Source of the DNA: Naematelia aurantialba
Lineage: Eukaryota > Basidiomycota > Tremellomycetes > Tremellales > Naemateliaceae
Length of the DNA: 64,000 nt
Direction: 5' to 3'
Assembly: GCA_021527695.1 (NCBI GenBank)
Contig: JAKFAO010000014.1
Span: 1-64,000 of the forward strand
Shown here: in pieces, positions 9,786 through 21,214 of the stretch
Numbering within the stretch: the first letter of the stretch is position 1
Layout of the letters: the number at the start of each line of letters is the position of its first letter
The notes under the pieces: generated by a model
The model's database searches: none
What the model was told of the DNA's origin: nothing
What the model saw: the letters and a program-made list of their open reading frames with translations, nothing else
Made by a program: the position numbers and the translations under genes

Positions 9786-12700
9786 ATGTCTGACGAACAT
9801 GATATTCTCCCTTCGGTGACGGAGCCCACACCGCTCCGGGACCATGGCGATGAAGAAAAACACGTCCGAGAAAAAGAGGCCTACCACAGCAATATCGATA
9901 TTGTCGCGGCCGTCGCATACGATGACGCTCGGCTGCCCGGGAGCAAGTGAGCATCAATAATAAGTGCGTAAGTAACACAGCTGACCCAGGATTCAGCGCT
10001 CTCGAGCTTGCCACCGAACAAGAAGCGGAGCAACTTGAAGCAAAGCTGGGTTCCATGTCTATGGAAAGGACCGTGAAGGTGAGTTGGTGTTGAGAATCTG
10101 GCTGAACTCGACGTCAGATCATCAAGGAGCTTGTGGTGTTGCACAAGCACGATCAAAACTTCCCCGCTCAGATTCTCGCCGATATGGCTGATTTCCTCTC
10201 CAATACTGCCCTAGCCGAGAATCCAGACAAGTATCCCGAGATCGTGCGAGAAATGAAGCTCGAAGCACTAATGGCGACGGAGAACTCTCCCTATGTCGAG
10301 GTCCGTGCCAACGTGGACCCGTTCGACGATCCGACCATGCCTGTATCGACAATCAGGGCATGGGTGATTGGAGTTTGCTTCGCATGCATGGGATCATTCA
10401 TCGACAATCTCTTCGCCTTTCGCAATCCAGGTATCAGTATCGGGACAAACGTGGCTCAACTATGCGCTTGTGAGTGGTTGGGATTTATTGTTGCAGCATG
10501 CTGACCGGCGTCAGACCCTATTGGTAAATTCGCCGCTAGAGTCCTGCCAGACTGGCGTTTCAACGTGTTCGGCCTTGAGCTCAGTCTGAACCCTGGCCCG
10601 TTCAACCGCAAGGAGCACATGCTTATCTCGATTATGGCGAACATTTCCTTTACGGCCCCTTACACCTTCTACATTATCCCGGTTCAGGCTTTACCTCAGT
10701 ATTTCAACGAGTCCTTTGCGTTCAACCGGGGATACCAGCTTCTCATTTCGCTCGCTGTCAATCTCTTTGGATACGGCATGGCCGGTCTCTTGCGACGCTT
10801 CCTTGTGTACCCAGCGGTTGCTATTTGGCCAGCTTCTCTGAGCACCGTCGCTTTGGTCAAGGCGTTCCATATGGGTACCAACGAGCCAGTCAGGGGTCCA
10901 TTTAATCGGATTTACAAGGCTTCGAGGGAGAAGATCTTCCTGGTCGCCACACTCGGCATGTTCTGGTGAGTCGTTGGGCAATGATCACGTTCCCTTCATA
11001 CTAACATCGCCAGCTATTTCTTCCTGCCAGGCTACCTGTTCGGTGCGTTGTCGTATTTCAGCTGGATCACCTGGATCGCCCCCAACAATATAACACTCGA
11101 CGCTATCTGCGGTATATCTGGTGGACTTGGCATGAATCCTTGGCCAACGTTCGACTGGAATATGTTTGCCGGTAGCGGATTGTACCTCCCGACTTTCACT
11201 GTAGTGAATCAGTGTGTTGGTATCGTGTTGGCTGCCATCATGTGAGTCGGCGACAGCCGTCATACCGTGTGAAGAGCTGACAGCATATACAGGACTATGG
11301 CCGTCTGGTTCACGAACACCTGGAACACAGGCTACTTGCCCATAAATTCAAACGGCACTTACGACAACCAGACAGGTGACTTCAACGTTACCAAGGTCTT
11401 GGACAGCTCGGGCAATTTCGATGAAGCCAAATATCAAGCCTATTCTCAGCCTTGGTTCTCGGCAGGTTACATCGTCTACAACATTTGGTCATTTGCGCTT
11501 TACACCGCGGCGTTCTCGTATACGCTTCTCTTCCACTGGCATGACATCGCCCGAGGTTTCAGAAGCGTTTGGCGCAGCTTCAAGAAGAGGCACGACGACG
11601 AAGCCGACGAGTTCGATGAAGACATTCACTGCCGTCTCATGAAGGCTTACAAGGAGGTCCCTGATTGGCATTATCTCATTCTGATGATTCTCCCCATCGC
11701 ATTCGGCGTTGCAGCTCTTGTTGGGTACGACACACACTCATCACCGGCTGCACTCTTCTACGGTCTCATCATGCCTATTATCTTCATCATTCCGATCGGA
11801 ATCATTCAGGCCGTCACTGGTATTCCTGTCGCCCTCAACATCCTCGCTGATGTCATCGGAGGTGTCATTGTGAGTTTGCCTTCTTCATTTAACAATCCGA
11901 ATCGCCTCTTTGTGTTCTCATTCCGGCATTGGCTCTGTCATTCAGCGTGAGCTGACATGGCCACAGAACGCAGGTAACGGCAATGCTCTCATGTACTTCA
12001 AGTGCTGGGCCTATCTCTCGTATGTGCTTTTGTTCATTCTGAGTAGCACAGTGTTGACTTTCCTCCAGCTCGTGGCAAGCGTTGAGGTCGGTGGAACGTC
12101 TGACATGGAGGCACAACGGTCCTGCTGACCTGATTTCAATAGCTTCGTCAATGATATGAAGCTCGCACACTATCAGAAGATTCCCCCGAGGGTTACCTTC
12201 AGCGCACAAATCATTGCGACGCTCATTTACTCGATCGTCTCATCACTCAGCTTCAACTTCATCATGGGTCTTACGGACGTCTGTACCTCTGATGCCGCCT
12301 TCAACTTTACTTGCCCATACCAGACATCATTTTATACAGCCACAGTCTTTTGGGGGGTTGTCAGTCCAAAGAAGCTCTTTGGACATGCGCAGCGTTACAA
12401 TATGATGCTACTCGGCTTCCCGCTTGGGTTCATCTTGGTATTCAGTGAGTAACGTTACCAAAAGGCGTTGACTGTATGTTGACTCGCTATAGTCTATTGG
12501 GGATTACGTCGAACATACCCTCGCAGCGCCTGGATCCGACAAATCCATCCCGTCATGCTGTGCTCGGGTCCTTGCTCGTATGGTCCGCCTTACAACCTTG
12601 CCTACAATCTGGGCAATCTCTATGTTAACCTGATCTCCTTCCATTACATCCGCAGGAAGTATCTTGCTTTCTGGGCCAAGGTGAGTCCTGACTGTCCTTC

Positions 12701-12939
12701 TCTCAACGTGGCACTAACTACCGCAGTGGAATTACGTTATCAGCGCTGCTTTCTCGTGTGGAATTGCGCTTTCCGCCCTGTTGATGTTCTTCGCCCTGGA
12801 AATTCCTCACGGAGGCGTTTCCGTGGAGTGGTGGGGCAACACTGTCACCGGATTGGGTTGCGAGGGAGAAGGGGGCTGTGCAAGGATGGCCCTGCCCGAC
12901 TCGGGTTACTTTGGCGGAGCGCCGGGCACATACGAGTAG
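9786..12939 (+). CDS. OPT-family oligopeptide transporter
   Basis: Starts at ATG 9786 (MSDEHDILPSVTEP) and ends at TAG 12937-12939, with about nine short introns and a product of roughly 800 aa. Features typical of yeast OPT proteins: a charged cytosolic N-terminus; DDPTMPVSTIRAWVIGVCF at the first membrane segment; the family motif SLNPGPFNRKEH (NPG followed by KEH); YIIPVQALPQYF; YYFLPGYLF-type segments; HPVMLCSGP and YNLAYNLGN near the end; and a C-terminus with WWGN and GLGCEG. It is expected to be a proton-coupled plasma-membrane importer of small peptides or glutathione-like substrates. Fourteen to sixteen hydrophobic segments are spread over the exons. Its place among transporters near a chromosome end fits a nutrient-scavenging role. 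Exon boundaries near 11870-12150 are the least certain. Confidence 0.93.
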
Positions 12940-13716
12940 ATGCTCGCGTGGGGCGAAGGTGTCGGGCGAGGGCCAGAAGGGAGAACAGGTGGCTAGCAAG
13001 TAGTTGTGAGGTGCCGAAGAGGTGTGCTTTTGTTGTCGTCCCCGCTGGGAGGGTCGTCATCTGGAGAGAGATTGACAGAAGCTTGGGTTTCGATATGTGT
13101 TGTTAGGGCTGGGCTAGACGGTTGTTATTTTGCGTCTTGCGTCTTATAGAGGGTATGAAACGGGCTCCTCTTGAGACAGCTTGTCCTCGCTCTTACTGCT
13201 GCATAGTCATGATATGTGAGTGCGATAGTTTCGCCAGTTCCGATTACTATCTTGTAGGACTGTGGTGAGTAGAACATTATCCCGTATGTCAAGCTGGTCG
13301 AGTCTTCCAAGACACACGTCCTCGCGAGGAAGTTTCAGGGAACCTCTGCACTGCGCAGAGCGGATAACCGTTCAGAGTCAGGCAGCAGATGAGCTTTGCA
13401 ATGAATCATAGGACACTATATGTATTCATGCAAGGAACCTCGAATATAATAGCAGTAATCGCTCGCTGCACACATCGCAGAAAGCACTGTAAACTTCGAT
13501 AGAGCAGAATGGGTAGACATTGTCCTTACTTCTGCACTGGTTGTGCATGCAGGAGAATGGCATGGAGGCAAATGTATTGACACAGGTTGCTGGATCGAGC
13601 CGATAATTAGGCTCGAGCTGGCTGGCTTGCTGGCTTGCTGAATTGTAGAACAGCTGGCAAGTTCAGCTGTAAATCGGTCAGCGTGGCGCAGGTTGACGGA
13701 TAAAGGGCTGACTGTT
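12940..13716. other. Convergent intergenic region with inverted repeat
   Basis: This is 3' to both the OPT gene and the MFS gene on the other strand. ATTGTAGAACAG (13642-13653) and CTGTTCTACAAT (13712-13723) form a perfect 12-bp inverted repeat with a 58-bp spacer; the second arm overlaps the MFS stop codon. A short GCTGGCTT repeat is at 13617-13640. No gene seen. Confidence 0.5.
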
Positions 13717-15234
13717 CTACAATGCTTGCAATGGGATAGAGATTTTCACGGCGCGCAGACTAGCGCCTCGCTTCCACAAGAACATTGCCCCCCATACTTG
13801 GCCACCGAGGTACAGGCCACCCATCAGTGTGTTTCCCCATCCATAGCCCAGAGTGGAATACATCTTGGGGCCGGCCAGTGGTAGAGCAAACGCTCCAAGG
13901 CTTCGGAAGAGCTGGACTGCTGCGGAAGTCGAAGCGCGCGAGTCCGGGTAGCTGTCCATGTTGTAGGCTTGCAGTCCTTGACCGGTCATCTGCAGGCCGA
14001 GAAAGAGGACAAGCACCCCAATGTCTACCACGATCCAAGGCAAGCGTGCCTGGGCAGCCCAGCCGTACAAGAGGCAGCCGGACGCGGTAAGGACGGAACC
14101 AGGGATGATGATTGGCAGGTGAAATTCGGGCTGAAATCGCTCGCTCTTGGTCCTCTTCTTTGCTGCCCGGGCGAGGTAATCCATCAGCCGTCCACCGATT
14201 TGGGATCCTATGACTTCCCCCAAACAAAGCGCGATATAGTGCAGACCGCTGGTGCTGACGGATTCGTTGTAGTTTGATGTGTAAAAGGAGGAGAAGGTTG
14301 ACAGGACCAGGTAGAGGATGCCATATCCAAATCCAGAGAGGGCGGCCTGAAGCTGCACTGATCGGTGAAGAAGAAGCTGCTGAGGTGGGAGAGCGATGCT
14401 TTCCCATAGCTGCTGACGTGGTATCGGAGGTAATTTGGCAAACGGTTTCTGCCACCACGTTGAGTGGGGTGGGGTTTCGGAACGACGTGCGTTGAGAGTC
14501 GTAAGGTGTGTCTCGCGAAACCACAAGAAGCAGATGGTGACGGTGAGCGCTTGCAAGATGGAGGTGGACCAGAAGATCCATCGCCAGGTGGTGTACTGCT
14601 CGACGAAACCTCCAATGATTGGACCCACAGCGGCACCGATTAAGGGGACGAGGAGATAAATTGAGAGAGTAACTCCGCGTCTTTCAGGAGGCCACAGGTC
14701 TCCGAGCACCCCAGAAGCCAAGGCGAAAATCGATCCAGCTCCAAATCCTGCCAGCAGTCGACACGCGATGAGACCCGCTCCGGTGTCGACAAATCCACAT
14801 GCGATGTTGAAGATCAAGAACCAGATGTTTGTTGCGTGGATAAGGGGCGCACGGCCATATACTTCGGACAGCGGTCCGGCAAGCAAGGGAGAGAAGGCTG
14901 TCGCTAGAACAAACGAGCTTAGAGCAGCTACCGATTGCACGCTACTGAGGTTAAGCTCGCGGCCTATTGTGGGCAATGCCGGCGCCATAATTGTGGAGAC
15001 AAGAATGCGATTGAAACCACTGATGGAGAGGGCGGTAGTGACGATCCATTTGCGTGAGACTGGCCAGTTGAGAGGATCATCGGGATGAGACTCTGGCGCC
15101 CGCTCAGTAGTAGTGCCTGGAAGCTGGGCAGGTGCAGCCACCTCGAAGGCGGAACCCTCAAGGTTTGCGAGATCCAAAGACGAGGACGCAACCTTCGGAA
15201 CGTGGTCCGTTAAGTGGATACTCTTAACGGACAT
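13717..15234 (-). CDS. MFS transporter, DHA1 drug/polyamine type
   Basis: A single uninterrupted frame of 505 aa. The start is the ATG at 15232-15234 (MSVKSIHLTDHV); a longer frame exists upstream but begins with a non-ATG codon. A ~75-residue cytosolic N-terminus ends in HPDDPLNWPVSRKW, the hallmark of fungal DHA1 transporters. Twelve hydrophobic segments follow, with the motif-A equivalent [12 protein letters not shown], the motif-C-like IGAAVGPIIGGFVEQY, and a large central loop. Expected role: proton-driven efflux of small organic compounds at the plasma membrane. It is the only intronless long gene in this part of the window, which is unusual next to the intron-rich neighbours and could reflect retroposition or transfer. 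Confidence 0.92.
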   Translation of the reverse strand: MSVKSIHLTDHVPKVASSSLDLANLEGSAFEVAAPAQLPGTTTERAPESHPDDPLNWPVSRKWIVTTALSISGFNRILVSTIMAPALPTIGRELNLSSVQSVAALSSFVLATAFSPLLAGPLSEVYGRAPLIHATNIWFLIFNIACGFVDTGAGLIACRLLAGFGAGSIFALASGVLGDLWPPERRGVTLSIYLLVPLIGAAVGPIIGGFVEQYTTWRWIFWSTSILQALTVTICFLWFRETHLTTLNARRSETPPHSTWWQKPFAKLPPIPRQQLWESIALPPQQLLLHRSVQLQAALSGFGYGILYLVLSTFSSFYTSNYNESVSTSGLHYIALCLGEVIGSQIGGRLMDYLARAAKKRTKSERFQPEFHLPIIIPGSVLTASGCLLYGWAAQARLPWIVVDIGVLVLFLGLQMTGQGLQAYNMDSYPDSRASTSAAVQLFRSLGAFALPLAGPKMYSTLGYGWGNTLMGGLYLGGQVWGAMFLWKRGASLRAVKISIPLQAL

Positions 15235-16494
15235 CCTCAGTATGCTAGCAGTGTTGGTCGGGAGAGTGAACCACCAAGATTTCAAACGTGGAGCAAAAGT
15301 CGAATGCTTTTTTTATCTGATAAAGCGACCCATGTGGGGCGGCAAATAGTGGCGCTCCGACATTTCGGCCGAGCTCGTCTTCCTAGCGAATTATAGCATG
15401 ACATTGGACGGGTTGTTGTCAGAACAAGAAACAACCATGAGCGCCCACGTAGCTGATTAGAGGTCTACACCAAGACCGCTCTGGTCGGGCATAGAGGCTG
15501 ACTTTGGCAAATTCATCTTCGCAAGGCTCGGGGGAAGCCACTTGAAATGGTTGAAGCTAGCTGTCGCTTTACATCGGGGGCAATCTGCCCTGGTCACGTG
15601 CTCATATTCAAGTAACAACCTCCAGGTATACAAGTGGCATGAGGTTTTGATTAAATGTCGGGACGTTCATCAATGTCGTCAGAGTTAAGCCGCAGGGGCA
15701 AGTCGTAGCACATCTCAGCGCCAACTCAGACCGGCGCTCAATGTCATGGTGCAGACGTCCTGAGCTGCGCTTGTGATTTGGCAGGCGAGATGATTTGTTT
15801 TGTGTTTCCAAGCCAGTTGGAGCCCACCGAGGCGGAGCTCATCCAAGCCGTCGAATAGATGAGTGGCAGTCCACCGACTATTGACAAGTCCACGGACTCA
15901 CGCTACCCAAGACCGCATTGCGTTGACACAGGCGCGCACGCCTGCATTCTGGAAGAAGTAGGAAGACCCCGAGGTGGAGTGCTGAGACCCCCGAACACTT
16001 CAGAAGTACCGGGTGAGCAGAAATTTCCGGCCAGTTGATCCCGGTGCCAACTATGCCCACGGCGCCGGCTGTAACACAAGTCACTGCCTTGACACATACC
16101 GACCTCCACGGCTCTTAAACATCCCCGACTATGACTGCCGAATTTGGACTCTCCGACATGGACTCGACGTACCCGTCAAGGAATCCGCCACTCACGAGAC
16201 GTCCCATGTTCCGAACACAACGAACTCCGCGGCAGCGCATCGTCCCATCTATAGGCCAGCGACAGTGATAAGCACGTTATTGGCTTCCAGCTTCTCTCAA
16301 ACGCTCTCGGTCAAGGTCACTGGTCAAGGTCACTGCAGCAGATCTGGGCCAGGAAGGCTGGACCTGCAGTTTGACAAACCCTCGTGCAGGGTACTCATAA
16401 TAGGCGTGGCAAAAGTGGCAAGCCTATTTCCCAACATCCCCACACAGATACAAGTCGTCTGAAAATGGCACCTGTCAGCTAAGCTCTCTTTAAC
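15235..16494. other. Long intergenic region (1.26 kb), no supported gene
   Basis: Separates the divergent MFS and Tex1 genes and holds both promoters. A perfect tandem GGTCAAGGTCACT x2 lies at 16309-16334. Frames up to 149 codons are present but have no protein-like composition. Confidence 0.5.
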
Positions 16495-18542
16495 ATGGTC
16501 GCCGAGCTGCCGCTGTGCAACAAACCGGACCATGTGCATAGCCTCTCATACCAGGCGAGGGAACTGTCGGTGCGCCATAATCCGTCGTTGCCAGTGTGAA
16601 AGCTTACTGACATCGATAGACCCCCCGATTTGCTCGTCCCGTCGAAGTTCGCGGTTCCTCAAGATTGGTCCGAGCAATAGCCTGGTCCTGTGATGGGAAG
16701 CTAGTTGCGACTGGGACCGAAAGTAAGGGTGTCCGGGTGTGGCATTCAGCAGAGACGGTGAGAACCTCGCTTCTGCCTTCTGTACATCCTACTGAACATT
16801 TCGACCAGCTTGATGTAGCTTCTACGTTCACCCTGCCATCGTCCTCCAAGCCCAGTCCTCACAACGGACACGTTGGTGAGTCTGACGAAGAGTTCTGACT
16901 TTTCTTGGTTTGACAGCCTCAGCGTCTCTCCAGTTCTCACCTGTTGACCCTCATCTCCTCGTGTCGGGATGCAAGGCGAGCCCGGCCGGTGGGATCATTG
17001 CTATATGGGACATACATTGTGTGTCCACACTGAGGTCTAATCTGGAGTCTTGCTTATTCTGTAGCTCCAAGCCATCCTGTGCAAACGTTCAAAGTCAAGG
17101 GCGACGTGCTGCACATCGCCTTCCACCCGAGCGGTCGCCATTTCGCTGTGGTGTGCCCGAGACAATCCCGTGATGAAGTATTCTTCTATTGGAAGGTGCT
17201 GCGAGAGGGAAAGGAGACTTGGGAGATCAGAGATGACATAGGGATGGGCGGACCGCATATTGACATTGGTTCTGAGGAGGTGCGTTATAAGAGAGTGGTA
17301 CCTCGCAGAGGCTTCAGACTGAGATCTCCAGATCAACAGCCTGTGCTTCCTGCGGAACGGAAGAGCTGTTTGCGCCGTATCAAACGATGGATCGCTGAAC
17401 GCTTGGTCATATCCGGTTGATCAGCGCGCTTATCAGCCTCCTGAGCCTGGACCAGGGGAGATGTCGGGACCTTCGACATCTCCTACGTCCCCTATAGGCG
17501 AACACGATGACGGAGCGCTTGCGGCAGCCAAGAGTCGGGCACCGTCTCCAACAGCTCGGTCACGGGATGGAGAGGAAGATGATGAAGACGGAGATGCGAC
17601 AGAGGAAGCGAATGGCAAAGGACCGGCAGATGAAGCGTCTGGGGATCAAACGATGGCTGAGCAGAATGCGGACAGCGAGGCCGCCCCTGAATCTGGGGCA
17701 GGAGCCGACGACCTCGACGATACTACCATTGTGAACCCCTCTGCTGCTGAGAGGGACGACGGAGACATTGAGATGACCGAGGGCGTTCTCGCAGGCGATG
17801 GTGCGGAAGGTGGGGAGGCAAAGATTGCTGTGACCCAAAACCAAACACAGTCTCAAGAACCATCCGAGCCATCCGCCGACATCCCCATGCAGGAGTCTCA
17901 TGCAGAGGAGAACGCTCAACCCCCCAAAACCGATGAGTCTGCGGCTGCTGTACCTACTCCCACTCGACCGATGAAAGCTGTCGATCCCGAACTCGAGGCG
18001 GAAAAGCTTCGCGCGCGGCAACTTACGCGAATTCGACATAGTATGGTCCATTCCGCAAGCCTGTTAGCTCTAGCTTTCGATCCATCTGGGAGGTGAGAGT
18101 GGGTTCTGGCAGCCTGCTGAGTAATGCAGATTCCTTGCTGTGGGAGGTCAAGATGCGATGTTGTCCATCATGACTACCCGGGATTGGATTTGCGTTCGAA
18201 CAATCGATACCTGCACGTGAGCATTGTGTTGACCTGAAGGAGCCGCTGAGCCCGCTGACGTCGTCAGAGCCGCCATTCGAGTATGCGCTTTCTCACCAGA
18301 CGGGGAGCTCGTAGCGATGGGCGGGGATGATAGTGCGATCTACATCGTGAGCTATTTGATGTCTCGATGAGGGTTGATCTCACTCTTTGCAGTCATCAGT
18401 GTTCACAGGGCAAACGGTAGCCAAGGTGCCTGTGCATGGAACAGTCAATTCACTCGTTTGGCATGCTTCGAAGAACTGGCTGGCATTCAGTACCTCGGCC
18501 AAGACGGCGAGTCCCGTGTGGTATGTTGTGCAGAGCGAGTAG
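16495..18542 (+). CDS. THO complex subunit Tex1/THOC3-like WD40 protein
   Basis: The start at ATG 16495 gives MVAELPLCNKPDHVHSLS, joined in phase to TPRFARPVEVRG. WD-repeat blades follow in order: LVRAIAWSCDGKLVATGTES with VRVWH; SLQFSPVDPHLLVSGC with IAIWDIH; GDVLHIAFHPSGRHFAVV; INSLCFLRNGRAVCAVSNDG with LNAWSYPV; LLALAFDPSGRFLAVGGQD; IRVCAFSPDGELVAMGGDD; and finally GTVNSLVWHASKNWLAFST. Order and length fit THOC3/Tex1, a nuclear subunit of the THO/TREX complex coupling transcription to mRNA export. An acidic, Ser/Ala/Glu-rich insert of ~190 residues (17461-18040) interrupts the propeller. Stop TAG at 18540-18542. Six to seven introns, all short. Assignment to THOC3 rather than another WD40 protein is good but not certain. 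Confidence 0.75.
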
Positions 18543-18786
18543 CATGCATGATAGTACTCGGCTTCCAGCATCCACGTTTGGCGTGAAAGCGACGAGTAGT
18601 AGTCGTAGCCATGCATAGCCAGCGCAATGGACAATGAACCATGACATGAACCATCAGAATTGGGAGATTCGGGAGGTAAGAATTGTCCCGACGTCATCGA
18701 ACAAACCTCGGCGATTTGCTTGTTGATCTTTTTGACGATTCTCTCACTTTGCCTTGTGTATGTATGCAACCGGGCTCGAGCAGAGC

Positions 18787-20991
18787 CATGGCACGCAGCA
18801 GTCCAGTCAAGGAGAGCACTCTGAATCGGTTGCTGCCGTATGGCTTCCTGTGCACTGTCGGCCCGAGCGTCACTGCTGCGACAAACCTGTTTGTTGTGGT
18901 GAGTCACCTTGCCTCCGGCCAGTTCCTGTAGTTGCTGGTTGATGGCTCACGTTGCACACAGCGGTATGTCATCTGTCGCTACTATGTGCATTCTCGTGAT
19001 TCCTCACATGGTCCGGAGCCTGGCGATGAGACGTGCAACACACCGAGCATCGAGGCAATTGCCGGGTCGGTCATGGCTGGCTTGGCAACGCTCGACGGGG
19101 TCTGCTGTAAGCTATGCCGTACCGTTTTTGACAGCTCCGGCGATCATACGGGGTCCACGGGAAGCGAGCGACTGACAACGATGATAGCATTCTTGTCGAG
19201 CAGCTATATCCAGTTCCTAGCCGATCGGTTCGGTCGCCGTCCACTTTTGATCACTCTCCCTCTTCTGGCCACGGTCTCCACCCTGGCCATGCCCATTACG
19301 TGTGAGTGCAGCGTAGGTGGCAAGAGATATGTCGACAGGTGAAGCTGACGATTGCCAGTCTGGTGGAACAACCAGGTCGGTCTTCCGGGAAGAAATTCAG
19401 GTTGCTCGACTGATCATTCAGGTCGCCATGTGGATTCTCCTGATCACCAACGGGGTCTTTGTCTCTGCGTCATCAAAGTCGGTGTTTGTGCCGACTCTGT
19501 GCGTCGCGGACGTTGCATCAGATACTACGCGGTATGTTCGGATGGGGATGGTCTGCTCTCAAGCTCATCGCCAGGACTCACTTTTACTCTCGACTAGAAG
19601 CGGTTGGGCTCCTAGGACCTGTGCTTGCTTTCAGTACGCATCGACCCATATCGTACAAACCTGCATTCGGCTCACAGACCAGTCGCTTCCGCTCTCATGT
19701 CGAGATATAGTCCGATCATCACCATGCCCTACTACGTCGCCCTAGGCAGTCAACTGCTTGCTTCGATATATGCTGCCTTGCTCATTCCTGAGACCCGCCC
19801 ATTGGAAGGCAAACAAGGCGATGAAGCCGAGAGCTCAGACAACGAGTCCGAAGACGGGGAGGGCGACATTCTGCAGGACGCCATTATTGCACCCGTCAGA
19901 CCACTGGCACTGTTACTGCCTCATCGGGACAGTGAGACGGGGCAATGGAATTGGAGGTTGTTTATCCTCACCATCAGTCTTCTGGCTACCACAGCAGGCG
20001 TAGGTCACTATGCAGAACGCTTCATGGCTTGGAGGTGGATGCTGATGCTGTTGTACAGACAGTCTTTATGTCCACCGCATCTCTCCTGTTCCTAAGCGAC
20101 AAGTTTCAATTCAATCCTGAAAATGCAAGTTCACTCACATTCACACTACTCCAATGTCCTGCAGCAGACGGGACGCTGATAAGAAGGGCAGAACGCCTGG
20201 TTTCTCGCCTACCTGACATGCCTTCGTCTCGGTTACCTCGTGTTCATCTTCCCTCTGGTCCTCAAATATGGGCGCAGACTCTTCGCCTGGGTAGAAGAGC
20301 GGAGAAAGAACGCTGCAAGAGGATCAAGGGAGAGTCGACCGTTATTGGGACGTCAGGGAAGCTTGGTCAGTGAAGGGGGTGAGAACGAGACGAATCACTT
20401 CGACGTCAGTACATGCTTGGTTCTGTGTCCGCTGGGACCGACTGATCTTGCGGGCAGGTGATCCTCGCTTTCTTATCGGTGGTCATCGATGCCGTGTCTC
20501 TCAGCTTTGTCACGCTGGCAACAGGCGTCAAGCAGGTCCTGGGCTGTGGGCTCACTTCCACCTTTATGTGGTGTGATGTGCTGATAACTGGCAGCGTTCG
20601 CGGGCTTCGCTTTCGGCGCTGGCGACAATCCCAGCTTCAAGTCGGTGTTCGTCTCCGCAGTCCCTCCGGAACACGCCAGTGAGGCTCCCAGATTCGTGCC
20701 AGAGCCTTTACGTTATGCTGATGCTTATATATCAGGTGAAGCACTGGCAGCGCTCGACATGGTATTGGCAGTGGCCAAGCTCGCATCGCCGCCCTTATTG
20801 GGTAGCTTGTATGCAGCATTCGTGAAAGCCGGTCGACCAGAGTTGCTTTTCCTAGCAGCTGGGGTGGGTCCCTACCTGCTACACATAGCCCCCAACTGAC
20901 AATATCTCTTCAGGGCTTCTGTGCTGTTGGTGCCGTGTTTATTGCTCCATTGGTGTTTGCGGGTCGGACATCGAATCGCAAATGCCATTAG
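18787..20991 (+). CDS. MFS transporter, fungal subfamily
   Basis: Start ATG 18787 (MARSSPVKESTLNRLLPYG), stop TAG 20989-20991. It contains several short introns, and I could not fix every junction between 19080 and 19620. Landmarks: GFLCTVGPSVTAATNLFVV as the first membrane segment; the MFS motif A equivalent FLADRFGRRPLLI in the loop after the second; VAMWILLITNGVFVSASS; an acidic central loop (EAESSDNESEDGEGD); and late hydrophobic segments such as VVIDAVSLSFVTLATGV and CAVGAVFIAPLVFAG. The acidic central loop and Asp/Cys-rich external segment are seen in fungal MFS transporters of unknown substrate. The substrate cannot be inferred here. Confidence 0.8.
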
Positions 20992-21214
20992 GTTCAGATG
21001 TGTTATCATGTCGAGAGATCGACCGTATCATTCAGACGGCATCAGTTTCCTGTGTTTTGCGAGCACTTTGGTCATGACCATACAGCGGACACCTGGGTAG
21101 ACGAGGGGAGCCACCGGGTAGGGCGGTGCATGCATGCTTGTCACCTCAATTGCATATCGACTTACAACAGCGAATGCGCTTCTTTGTTCTTTGTTTTCCT
21201 TCTTACACGCCGAC

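Noticed and set aside
16013..16462. 149-aa plus-strand frame between MFS and Tex1
   Set aside because: Composition is not protein-like, overlapped by equal frames on the other strand, no splice or domain support.
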